From Kudoa neothunni (taxonomy: Eukaryota > Cnidaria), in NCBI GenBank assembly GCA_964304625.1, contig OZ199838.1:12152001-12216000 (forward strand): a stretch of 64,000 bases of DNA, given 5' to 3'. Below, in pieces: positions 49,287 to 61,280 of this stretch. The position numbers and the translations under genes were made by a program. The notes beneath the pieces were generated by a model that saw nothing but the letters and a program-made list of their open reading frames with translations, was not told where the DNA came from and ran no database searches. Position 1 is the first letter of the stretch; every line of letters starts with the position of its first letter.

Positions 49287-52200
49287 ATGATGCTGCAGCA
49301 TCGTTATATGTGTTTTTTATTTCTATTGGCGATTATTAAAACGTTAATTTTGATAGATTGCACATTGGTAATCAATAGTTTATTGTTTGAGTTACTATTG
49401 TGATATGTATAGTGTATTGAGAACGGGGCTGGTGGAAGCTACGGTCCGAATGATGCTAAATTAATTGTTTCAACGATTGAAGGATCTTTACTTATTATAA
49501 GAAAATTAGATGGGAAAATATTGCTAAATCTCAAAGGAAGTAATTGCCGCTTTTCATTGGGTAGCGGTGTAACAGTTTTATATAGGAGCAATGATTGAGG
49601 GATTCAATCATATGAAAGACAAATATGAATTGCTATTAGGAACCTCCAAGGAGCATATTCAATTCAGAAAATTGTTGGATGGTGATCCAAATGATCCGAA
49701 AGTATCTTTGTGCATTTGTTTTTGATCGAAATCACCAAATGGCGCATAGGACATCACAACATCGTTGAAACAACTCACAACGAATGGTTTTGAATTCGGA
49801 TCGGATCTCATTTCATTAAGTAATTTTTTGTAGAATCGTTAACCAATTTCAATGCTTATTTATATTTAGGTTCTCATAGAGACACTCTTCATTTGATTGA
49901 CCTTCAAAAACCTCAAGTTAAATCAGTAACCACTTTCGATGTTGATAATGATAATCTTTATAATTCTCATGAGTTGGCCATAAGTATGTTTTTAGTGATA
50001 TTTTTGGTGTATGGAATCTGTTTGTTTAAGAACATGCTGATGAACCCGATGATTCCGTTAATGACAGTTATAATTCAGATGGATTGATTAAAGCCGGTGA
50101 AGACATGTTGTCGTTGGATAATGAGGGCAAATCGTTTCCAACTTTCTCTGATGCAACGATGTATTTATTGGTTTTATGAATGGATGATTGGATCGGGATG
50201 GAGTTTGAACTATTTTTTACGATTTTAGCTTACCGAATTTCAGTGTACAATTTGGAGGAGAAAAAGGAACTTGGTCGTTTGAACTATGTTGTTTTCCCTC
50301 AGTTGGAAGAGGCTAGTTATGTGGACGGTATTTATTATTAATGATGGGATGTGACTTAATAATCTCAATTCTGCTATTATGATATCAAATTAATGAGGTT
50401 ATCATTAAAAAGTATCTTAATTTTATTTCAAATTTAAACATCTATTAATTCCATAAGTAATCAGAATCGCGCTCATTTAGAATAAGATACCATATTTTTA
50501 AAACCTATTTTCACGTTATTTTGTTAATGATGGTTTTCCTCTCATAATTGAAATTTGGGTTGATAAGCTATAAGTAGAGATCACAGTTTTTCAATTATAA
50601 TCTATTTTAGTAGTCGAATTTTTTTAAAAGTTTCGACGGGGTTCCCAGAAAAATTCGAAATCTTCTGAAAAACTTGAACGGGATAGTAGCCGAGGAGTAA
50701 TTGATAGTTTTATTATTGAATGGATCGACATCAAGAAGGTGACAAATGAGTTAGCCTGTCAATATTGCAAAGTGAAATTATCTCCACAACAGCATAGAAT
50801 TTACAAGCAAATAAAGTCGAAGAACCAAACGTTGTTAAAAAAAGGCTTTTCAAGATACTTCTCTTCAAGTTATTTTTTTAGAGGTAAAAAAATGACAAAA
50901 TTGATCAAAATTTGATTTCTGTTGTTGTTCTCGACGTTTCGTCTGCCATTGGTATTTTATAAGGAAAGTTTTTTTGTAGGGATCTTGTTACGAATTTTTT
51001 AAATAACGTTGAAAAGATGCGATCCCTAGCTATAAGGGCTCATTACAATGTTGCATTAAATCCGCAGTGCTATGCGCGCACGTGTATATCAAATTAATTT
51101 AAAGTTTCGGTTCGCTTTTATAAAGTATATTTTTAGTTATAGTTACATTTATGAAGTATTATTGATTTATTTGATGAATATGCATTGAGTGTGCGTAATT
51201 TTAGCAATGAAGAAAAATACATTGATTGAAAACTTTGAAAACTAGCTTATTCGTTTAAAATATTTTTCATCTGTATTTTTACCAACAAGATAATACCTAT
51301 TATTGATTTGTTATGTAATTGTAAAATTTCAACGAACTTCTTTTAATGCGGCAATCAATATCAAATTTACTCATTTTTTTCCTTGAGTCATGATATATGC
51401 ATGTAATATATTTTTTTAAATATAATCGACGTATATGCACAAAATATCTTTTTTATCACGTATAACCATGATGCACAATTTTTGTAGGCATAAATTAGAA
51501 TATTACCAACGACGGGTAACCTTGAGAAGGCCACATCTTATATATGTCATTTTACCTACATTCATGTACAGATACCTATTATTATATTTTCTTGTAAATC
51601 CTCTACGAAATTATTCGCTGAAGATTTTTGGAAAAACTTAGTATTGCGATCGTTAGTTTGTTTGAGATATTTTCAATTGGTTAAGTTGGGGTGGATCGCA
51701 GGCAATATTTTTTAAAAAACTGTACCAATATTGAGACTGTTAAATATTTATTTTTGCGCTACAAAAAATCCCGTCAAAGGTATATCAACCATGTAAAATA
51801 TAAAAAGCAATTCCATCTAATAGTCTTTTTACAGAAACATGTGTCCATTTTTTCGACTCATCATATTGATTTTTTTGCAATATTTTATTATCGGTTGAAT
51901 TTATTTTTATGAGTTTAATCTATTTTTATTTTATTTGTGCATTAAATTCAAAAAATATTTTTCAGCTAATTTTCATCTGCGAAAAGCAAACCATACATAT
52001 TATTACTTTTAAAATGAATGATAACTTGTTTATTACAGTCTATCTATCCAAAAAGAGATGTTTCTTTTTCTAGTTGTGTTGTCCCAGTAGCCTCACAGTG
52101 AAATGATCTGCTTTTGATAACTCCACCGAAATTATTAGTCGTTAGAGTTATGGCGAACTAAATTGTTTCTGGCGCAATAAACTTATCTAATAATGTTTTA

Positions 52201-55200
52201 TATTTCCCACAATTTTATCCTCCTTAGTTTTTTCTGTTATAGATTTATTATCAATTTATGCATGAATATTTATTACAAATGAGATTGTGGATTTAATCAA
52301 AGAAAAATTTAAATCCATTGTTGGTAGATTTATTTTTATGCATTGTCTAAAGAAATGTTACCCCCGCCCCATCGGAAATCATCTCTTCATAGACATGTTT
52401 CAAAGGACTGGGGTTCTTGATAGCTAATCAAATCGAATATTCCAGGTTCTTCCAATTCCTTCTAGGTCTCGTTTTGCCATGTATACAAAACTTTGTTCTT
52501 TGCTTTTAGTACCATTCTTACTAGATCCTGATAAACACCAGAGTCAATGTAGAGAATATACAGTATTGTTTGTTTCATAACTACCAAACATTTGTTCTAT
52601 TCGTTTGTCACTACCAATGAGCCAGCCATTTATAAGACATGATTAATAAATCTATTACATTTATATCATTATATATATCATTAGGTATAGTTGGATTTTA
52701 AGAATTCGAATTTCTCCCCAAATATTTGACTTTTTATTATTTTTGAAAGAAAAATAACCCCAATATACCTTTTGACACTTTTGGCGGAATTAAAGTTACG
52801 CTCACTCAAAAAATTACCACCTCATTTTCCAGTTTTTCAATTTTACTAAATTAACAAAAAATTGCCATTTTAACTAATGTAAGATTTATTGGAATCTATC
52901 AACATTGTAATTTTATTTTTTTAATTCCTTAATATCTCTTAAATTACTGTTGATTTCAGCTAGTTTCGTGATAAGGTATATCCTAGAAAAAATCAGCACG
53001 AAACAATTATGGTTTGTATAAAGCAATATGTAATTGTTTATTTAAGGAGATTTTTTATTAAAATAAAAAAACCATCTTACAATGATAAAAATTGCGATCT
53101 ATTTAGACCCTCATTTACTATAGTTTACCTAAAGTTATGATAATTAAGAAAATTTACTTAAAATTAAATAAAATATGAAACTGTGCTTAAAGTTGAGAAG
53201 ATTATCCAACTTTGCTTGAAACTAGTTAAAGTAGGAAAATTTGCTAAGATCGGTTCAAACTATCTTATTAAAACTTTTTAATCTATAGTTTATAATATTT
53301 ACATTTCAAGTATGTTTGTTCTGTAAAATCTTTAACTATTGAGGATAATCCACCACAATTTATTTTGCTCAAAAATGAGACTTGTTGTGCTTCTCTAGTT
53401 AACCCGCTTGTGTTAAATCTTGTGGCAAGCTAATTGTTTTTCGTCATTTTTCTAATCTTAAATGTCTATTCGATTTTTTGACTGGTCGAGTTATTGCTAT
53501 CAGATTGGGAGTTGAGATCATTCGTTTTATTTTTTTCAATTCATCTTTACCATTTAATTACATGTCGATATAGATGACAGCACTTACTTTTTTTCGATTC
53601 ATTCCAACAAGTTAGCCTCGGTGAACCTATTAAAAAGTAAACACTTTTGTTATGCTTATATTTATCGTATTACTTTTATATGAACCGCTGGAACTTATTA
53701 TAGAAAAGCTTAACTGGATAGTAAGGTTAGACTCTCATTTGTTCTCAGTCGGATTACTGGACAGCCGAGAAAAACTGGACGTTAGGCGCCTAACAGTGAA
53801 CTTTGTTACCGAGCGAATCATGCAAGAAATCATACTACGTGTTGAAAACAAGCAGAACCTTGAAATGTTCTCTTCATTAGAGTTTGTGAAAAACAATTTG
53901 ATGTAATTCCGCATTATCTTTGATTACGCGTGTAAGCTAATATTTTCATGCAGAAACGTAGAAATATTGAGGGATTCGAACGGAGTGAAGCTCTTTTTTG
54001 ATTCTCCTGTAAAGGTAATAGATTGAGGATGAGTGTTTTTGATCAACAGCGATTCAGGGAGACGGTTGTAAACCAGCCGGCCAATTTGGAATCCAGAATC
54101 AAGCCTGCGACAACCACATAGTTACTGCCGACACTGTTAATGAAATGAGTCAATCTGTTGGTTATCTTCTCGCTTTGCGAACCAACGGCACTGATAATAA
54201 CGACGAGGATAGCAGGTCTACCAGTGAATCACATGAAATAACCCCATCCAAAGGTACCCTTAGGAATGTTGAAGACCCAGCAAAAGTGCTATTGTTATAC
54301 AGGCAGATGATTAGATTTATGACTCGCTTCAAAAAATATGCTATCAAATATATACCCCTTTCCGAGAATTTGGCTGATTCGTTCATCAACTACAGTGCCC
54401 TTATAATGTTGGGATACACATTGATGTATATATGCAGAACTATTGGTCATACTTGGGGTAATAAATTGCCATCGTTGATTAAATCGAATCTGATCAAATC
54501 TTGCTATCCTGAAAATGGCAGTGTAATCCAATTTCTCAATATGGAGTTCAATGTGGATGATCATCTTAATGATGTGGCATCAGTTTCAAACACCAGCAAA
54601 CTAACCACATTCAAAGGATTGTACAAAAATAAACCTGTTGTGATTCGTCGATATGAGAACAATGTTCAATGCGATGGAAATCAAATCCTTATGCCTTCAT
54701 CAACGTTCAGCCACCAATTTCACGTTTCAAATTCAGTTCCTTTCAACAAACACATTGTCAAATTTGTGGGAAGTGAAATTGGTGTACGATATTCGTATCT
54801 CATGACGGAGTTGTATTCTTACAACTTGGAACAATTTTTTCAATGCGAGCACTCATCTGATGTCCTTGATATTAAGACCAAAATCAATATGCTGTACCAA
54901 CTTATGAAAGGAGTGAAACACCTACATGCCAATCGATTTGCTCATGGCGCCCTTATACCAAAGAATATTTTGGTTGATCTCGATAGAAATACAAAACAAT
55001 TGCGTGTGACCATCTCTAATTATAGTAAAAGTCATGTTCTCGACGCTTCTATCACTACGGCTGATTGCGTATCCACGTCAGCAGATCCAAATGATAATTC
55101 ACCAACAAAGAACATTAACGGTAACAACGTCCGTTCTACAGACAAAGACTATTTCAATTCTAACACACCCATACTCAGCGAAGCTCTAAAACACAGTACC

Positions 55201-55890
55201 AATGATATCTACGAATTTGGTATGCTAGCAATCTACATTATGTGCAATGGAACGCTTCCAACTAATTGGGTCTGGGGCAGCAACCATATTCCATCTCGTC
55301 CTCAAATCGAATCCCTTCTAGGGACTCATTGCAAATCAGTGGCGCACGAAGTTATTGATCTGCTTACTAAATGTTTTTGTCCCAATCTTGCTTATCGCAT
55401 TTCAGCCAATCAGCTGATTAATCATCCCCTATTTTGGAACTATGAAAAGAAAGGATTGTTCATATCTGAAGTGAGCAACCACATCGAAAATTTAGTTCCA
55501 GGGCATTACGTTCTCAAAAAATTGGAGCGAAACTCGTGTGATGCAGTGAGAGGAAATTGGGCCGACATGGTCAGTGCTGATATCATGAAAGATGTCACCA
55601 GACATCGAACCTATCGTGGTGATAGTGTCAAAGATTTACTGAGAGTTATTCGAAATAAGGTATTTTTGGATAAAAATCAGCTGTTTATAACAACTATTTT
55701 TATTTGTTAGAGAAATCATTTTAACGACACATGCTCAGAAGTGTCCAGTAGATTCGAGTCTGCCGATCAACTCACCGAATATTTCATACAATTATTCCCA
55801 AAACTGATCATGCATGTTCATAAAGTCATTAGAGAATGCAATAAAAATGATATCCCCAATTTGGCAAAGTTCTTTGTCGGGGTTGTGTAA
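49287..55890 (+). CDS. ERN1: IRE1 unfolded-protein sensor with degenerate kinase and intact-looking KEN RNase
   Basis: ER transmembrane stress sensor; the RNase of known IRE1 cleaves XBP1/HAC1 mRNA. Exons: 49287-49367, 49413-49539, 49586-49701, 49750-49819, 49870-49983, 50031-50170, 50229-50327, 53704-53902, 53954-54014, 54058-55659, 55711-55890; about 929 residues (human 977). Signal peptide MMLQHRYMCFLFLLAII. Luminal beta-strand blocks LIVSTIEGSLLIIRKLDGKI, DTLHLIDLQK, YRISVYNLEEKKELGRLNYV and KLNWIVRLDS match human IRE1. TM near SALIMLGYTLMYIC (about 54400). The kinase lacks the glycine loop; VAVK is VVIRR (54646 Arg), HRDLK is HGALI (54949 Ala), DFG is NYS (55018 Asn). KEN domain: HRTYRGDSVKDLLRVIRNK, then RNHF keeps the RNase Tyr, Arg, Asn and His. 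The exon 6-7 join lacks a clean GT donor, and about 20 luminal residues are unlocated in the 3.4-kb intron. Confidence 0.92.
50575..50985 (+). repeat. Dispersed repeat, copy 2 of 2, inside an IRE1 intron
   Basis: Aligns with 22600-23000 in the same orientation. This copy keeps SFIIEWIDIKKVTNELACQY followed by CKVKLSPQQHRIYKQIKS in one frame, so the ancestral element probably coded for protein. It helps explain why this intron is 3.4 kb in a gene whose other introns are about 50 nt. Confidence 0.6.
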
Positions 55891-58706
55891 CGAATAACGT
55901 CAACAATAAACTATCATTCTAACAGCGAAAGATCCAAGTTCAAGCTTTCTTCGACCAGAAATATTTGCGATACAATTATGATTCGGTGGATAGCCAACTT
56001 ACTCTACCATGGATACGAATAATAACAGCGGTGACAATAATATGAATTTGCATCTTCGTTCATTTCGAGCGATTATACAATGTCAAACCAAACTCGTGTG
56101 AAAATTAGTGTTATTTACTTGTTGTAGTTTATTTTTGAATCGAGCTCATTTCTTAATTTGCATATTGTACGCTAAGCTTATGCTTATAGGGTTGCGAGAA
56201 ATAGTAGACTAAGGTACACGAATTGTTTTTGTGAAAATTACTTCATCATATATATTCTCGCGAATTCTGTTAATATTTATTGCTCACTCGACTAAGTTTT
56301 ATTTTAGGAATTGAACTAATTTCATTTTTTGGTTTAATTTATCTGGATATTTTTAATGACATGATAAATAAATAAGTTATAATATTTATTTATTCATTCG
56401 ATAATATTGATGTAAAATAGAAGTATATTAAGCTAGAAATTCTTCCACTAGCTATATTTCGTAGATTTCATTAGTAAAGGCATCATTTAAGCCGTCATAC
56501 TCCATATTATTCACGACGGAGGTTGGCTGTCTGGCTTATTGAACCATGATTCGATGGGTCGCGAATTCAAATCACTACAATAAGGCGAAGTCGTTGCTTC
56601 ATCGATATGTCTCTGTTTCGTCACGGAGCTATGGTTAAAGTGTACGCTCATTATTAAATGTAACGCAACTGCAGTTATAATTAGGTTCAGAATGATGGAC
56701 CAGCTTAGACATTTGAATCATCGAGGATGTAAAATTAAGAAACCTAATTTCACCGGCCTCATAGAGGGATTGGTCTTGAGGAATAAGATTAGGGTTTGAA
56801 GTGGTATTGAACTTGATACGATAATATTTAGTGGTTAAATTCAGAAAACATGAAGAGAATCTAATCTATGTGATTGGATGCGCTGTCTACAGCAGTGTTC
56901 CCACCGTGGAAAAATTTTGGTGGGCATGGAAACTTTCGGACGTTTAATGAACAGTTCAATTGGGATGCGTTAAATCCTGATCATTGTTGTAGCATAAGTA
57001 ATGGTGAGATAATTGGGCAGTGCGGTGCACTTTGAAATCAATACATTGATTCTCGTTCTCGTTTGTTTTTAAGTGACTATTAATATCATAAAATGTACCA
57101 AAAGCAACGACTTTAATATAAAAATGGATAATAATATTAAAAGCGGTCTTTACAAAAGTATAGTCGGAATGGTTTTGATTTCAATTTTTGCTCTTCTGTA
57201 ATTGTGATCTCTATTTTTATTTTAGCCCCGTATGATATGAATTGATTTTCTTTCAACATTGTTAATTTTAAGTTTATAAGCTCCACACACACGAAAGTAT
57301 TGCCTAATGAGAACTAGATTACCACAAGTCTCATTTAACGTTGTTTTAGATGACATTAAGAACTAGACATTCATTTTTAAGGTCCAACTGTAAATTTAGT
57401 TAGATCCGATCGAATAAATTTTAATTTTAATGAGAAAAGAGGTATACACTAAACAATATCAGATTTTACTGATATGAAGATCATTTTAAAGTCATAGTCA
57501 GTTTAAATTAAAAACCTATAAAACCAATACTTTCGAAAAAAGCTGGGAAATGGAACTTTCCTTCAAGAAAAATTGGGCGCGGTGGAAAAAAGTTTGGAAA
57601 ACACTGGTCTACAATATTCATTGAGCGGCTAAGCCAATTAGAACTCCATAGCCTAATAAACTTATTTAGAAGGTTTATTTGTGAATAATTCCAACAGAAT
57701 TTTTGTCATTTATATATATAAATAAAAAATAAACAACTATCTATTGAACATATCAGAAAATTATTATATCACATGTGAGTGTAATACACGCATGGGTTAT
57801 CGCTAGTTTTTCAAATTAGTGCCTTATGAGTTGAATTATCCTATTATTCATTTAATCTTCTAACTATGGACGAAGAACTTTACTTGAAAACGTAATTCAA
57901 TCGTTTTTAGATTGTGGATACAATCAAGTTGGTACATTAATATATTACGAAAATCTTCGTTTTTTTGATTCACAGATTAAGAAAATTATATAGAGAGAGA
58001 ACGATTTTTAAATAAAATCTGATACGTCAATGGAATTAAAAACTAAAGATATACATAAGTGATAAATATTCTAATTGAATACTACAAATACACATAAATG
58101 ATGATTATCCGAAATAAATACTAAAGAGTGCAGAGTTTTTGATTGCACAAAGGCATACGAATATGAATAAAAAAATTGGAAAATATTTATTACTGAGTAG
58201 AATTTTTAATTGGGCGCGCACAGAATAATGACGTATGTAAACTTTACAGTAGTTGAAATATTGTTCATAAGTAGGCAATCAAAGATTGTAAGCAAATAAA
58301 CAAGTGTTTTGAATGTGATTGAAGAATTTAACTTTTTTTGCTACAACGATCCTTTCTAACAAAGGATCGTAATTATTTACGGAGTTTTCAGTTGCCGACG
58401 ATATTTCGTACTAAATGGGTACATAAAATAATTTTTACAAAAGCAGTCAACCATACAAGTCTTGCATATACATCTTTAAGTCCTCCCTTTAGGAAAGACT
58501 CTAAAACAAATTACATTCGTCGAAGAAATTAATTGATTTTATTTGATACCTGATAGAACTGACAGCAAACTACTGTCATAAATCAGTTCCAATAATTGAA
58601 GATTAACTCTAGATACTTTCATGAGACTATAGAATCATTATAAATCGTCAAAAATGATATTCACACCAAATAATATCTTCAACATTGGTCTCAATTATAT
58701 TTCCAT
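55891..58706. other. Intergenic region downstream of IRE1
   Basis: Contains a MITE (56893-57606) and a B-box-like GGTCGCGAATTCAAATCAC near 56556, possibly a worn tRNA-derived SINE. A 64-codon frame at 58338-58532 has no recognisable similarity. Otherwise nothing seen. Confidence 0.5.
56893..57606. mobile_element. hAT-like MITE, 714 bp
   Basis: The left end CAGTGTTCCCACCGTGG and a right end that reads inward as CAGTGTTTTCCAAACTT are inverted. Flanking 8-mers GTCTACAG (56885-56892) and GTCTACAA (57607-57614) are a 7/8 target duplication. The interior is alignable to 11980-12677. No coding capacity. Confidence 0.8.
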
Positions 58707-59985
58707 TTAGGACGGCGATGAAAGGTTGTAAAATACAAACAGCCTAATTAATTTTAAAACAATTTTCTCTCTAAAAAACAAAACTTCAAGTGGTCTGTCA
58801 GTCTTGCTGAAACAATCAGCTATACGAATGGCAGTAGTCTAAATTATAAATAACACACCACATTCGAATCAAATAACGTTTGGGATCGAAATAACCACAA
58901 ACAAATAATTACTTTGTCAATAAATTTATCAAACAAGACATTTTCATCATGATCTCCAACAATATCTTTTAGAAAATGGACAGTTGCTATAGCAAACGAT
59001 TTCAGACATCCATGGAAGTCACCAAGTACTAAAAATCAATTAAATCCATTTATATTCACTCAACTTGCTTACAGTATAAACTTTCAGCGTGAAGAAGTTG
59101 AAAATCGATAAGAAAGTTCAGTTGAAGTAGTTTATCAGCGACGATAACAATCAGCTTAAGCAGGAGCATATTTGAGATTGTGGAAACATTTCTAACACCC
59201 AACGTGTAGAAGAAAATTGGATAAACAGTTAGAATGGTACTTATTTTTTAGATTAAAATGTAATTCGGTCAATTCGGAGACATGAATTATGTTGCTTCGA
59301 GCTTTGTCGATCTAAACCAATAGCACATATTAACTCAAATATTTGGCACTGCCATACAATAGCAAAATTATAAACTGAAACCAGCATGCTAAGAATTCCC
59401 TTAATAAATTCTGCATTCTAAAGTAATTTAAAATCTTCAAGATTTGCGTATATTTGTACGTACTGTTATGGGATCCATCCATTGTTTAAATACAGACCTA
59501 CAATCACATAATCACGATATTCAAATTTAGTAATATAAAAATCTACGTATTGATATTAATGGTGGAATGGATGGTAGATTCCTTGCCTTCGTTAAAAAGA
59601 CCAACTACATTAATCAATAAACGACAACAAAAAATTAAAAACAATTACATATGTCAAATAGACTCTTAAGTGAGTCAGGGTTGGCCCCACTGTTGGACTG
59701 GGGTAGAAAAAAAGATCCAAAAACATTTGACAGCTATTAAATAAAGTAAAATGAAATACTCAAGTGAGTCAAATCACATGTCCAATTGGTTCATTGTTTA
59801 TACTACTGATTGTCAGCGTGACTAACAACTGGTATTCTTCAAAATTGATAAAATGAGTGAATATGGTAGTATAAAAATCGATATAGAATTTGAAATTTTT
59901 AACTAGAAACGAAAAAATAAGTAATAATAACAAAACAATGCACTCCAACCCAAAAAGCTATTAAAAAAGTTGCCGTCAACGTCCT
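58707..59985 (-). CDS. Unidentified multi-exon gene, 3' portion
   Basis: Not recognised, but the exons join cleanly. Four introns with GT-AG ends and consistent phase are readable: 59418-59463, 59498-59546, 59605-59648, 59734-59777, plus probably 59903-59943. The conceptual product runs VEDVDGNFFNSFLGW, FYIDFYTTIFTHFINFEEYQ, LLVTLTISSINNEPIGHLSN, FGSFFLPQSNSGANPDSLKS, FKQWMDPITNAEFIKGIL, VSTISNMLLLKLIVIVADKL, VLGDFHGCLKSFAIATVHFL, then DCFSKTDRPLEVLFFREKI, and stops at 58707. The join near 59300 is uncertain. Composition suggests an all-helical, possibly HEAT/ARM-like protein; no signal peptide or catalytic motif is seen. The 5' end lies upstream and may be the exons at 62848-63989. Confidence 0.5.
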
Positions 59986-60399
59986 CAACAGTGGAACTCA
60001 CATTAAATTGTTAAAAATATTCATTTGATGAACAAGACGTAAGTTAGAGCTAATTATTTTCAAGATTAATTTATTATACACTAACTATATTATTAACTAA
60101 TCAATAAAGATGCAATTAAGGTGATGCGTTGGTATATACCAGATCAGACAAAAATAAAAGCTGCTATTTCTACATTGAAGCAGTTTATATTTGACCCAAC
60201 GAAAAAAATACAGTTTTTTACGAAAATTAATAAGGAAGAAGTTATTGGCATGATATTTTTCAATCCTAAATATCACGTGAATTTGAGAAATAGAAATTTT
60301 AAGGCAGATGCTGTTGGCACGGTAAATTTTAATTAACAAAATGGGTCATCGCGTATGCGCAGTGGTCCTTTTTTTACCCCCAGCGAAACTCCCACTCCC

Positions 60400-60545
60400 A
60401 CGCTGTATACAGATTTAATTTTTCGGAATCTGTAATATTTAATTATCACTGGACCTTCTCTCTGTTATTGGATATTAGAGATAATTAAATTAAACCAAAA
60501 CTATACTTACCTGAATATCATGATCCGTGCCAATAGCTATTTCCA
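60400..60545 (+). repeat. Dispersed repeat, copy 3 of 3
   Basis: Shares TATTTAATTATCACTGGACC, AAACTATACTTACCTGAATAT and GTGCCAATAGCTATTTCC with the copies at 15366 and 43400, in the same order and orientation. Confidence 0.5.
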
Positions 60546-61280
60546 TTAATTTATCAATAAAGCGTCGGAAATAAATAAATTTTTAAATAAACTAATTATA
60601 TTATTTTTATTATCAATGTGAATTAGTTTTGGAATTTCCAACTTCTAAGAATACTAAGAATTATCCTAACACCTAACTATATTAAGTTGGGGTTACCTAG
60701 AATACAGTGGGTAACCGATTTTTTGTAATCCCCTCAGGACCATAAAAAAGTAGGAAAATCAGTCTCGACCGATTTCTCGCATTTTTGTGCGTGTGCCTCG
60801 AGGAATAAATAAAGTTTGACCCTACAAATTTGTACAACGATATTAATCTAACCTCGTTTTATTTAAATTATATTAAATAATATATCGCATTCAGTTTACA
60901 ATATAATTAGGGGTCCTTATGAACCCATCTAAATTATAGGAAATGCAACAAATATCCTACAAAAAAATGAATCCTCGCCAAAAAGTTTACATTAATTATT
61001 ATTAATATTACTACATCTGTTGAAATTATAATTATTAAATTATTGTAATTCTCGTCTTTCTCTTGACGTAAAATACCTTCAATAAATATAGGAAATAACA
61101 TGATAAACTAGCCAGTAAACGTAAAAGGGATTTATATCCATGTGTAAGTCTGAATTATCGTATGGTAATACAATATGTGCGTTTATCAAAGATAAAAAAA
61201 TCTGATTATTAAAAAACAGTTTATAGGATAATGGAATGAGGAATATACATACGATATTCAAATTTGCTATCCATCTAAAA

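Noticed and set aside
51435-51912. Two plus-strand frames inside the large IRE1 intron
   Set aside because: Low-complexity composition, no match to the missing luminal segment and no fitting splice phase.
54162-54564. Two minus-strand frames over IRE1
   Set aside because: Antisense of the IRE1 transmembrane exon.
56515-56580. Possible tRNA gene (GGTCGCGAATTCAAATC)
   Set aside because: B-box-like only; no acceptor stem or anticodon arm could be folded by eye.
60121-60336. 71-codon plus-strand frame MMRWYIPDQTKI
   Set aside because: Reads like protein but is isolated; the opposite strand frame is equally open, so coding status is undecided.
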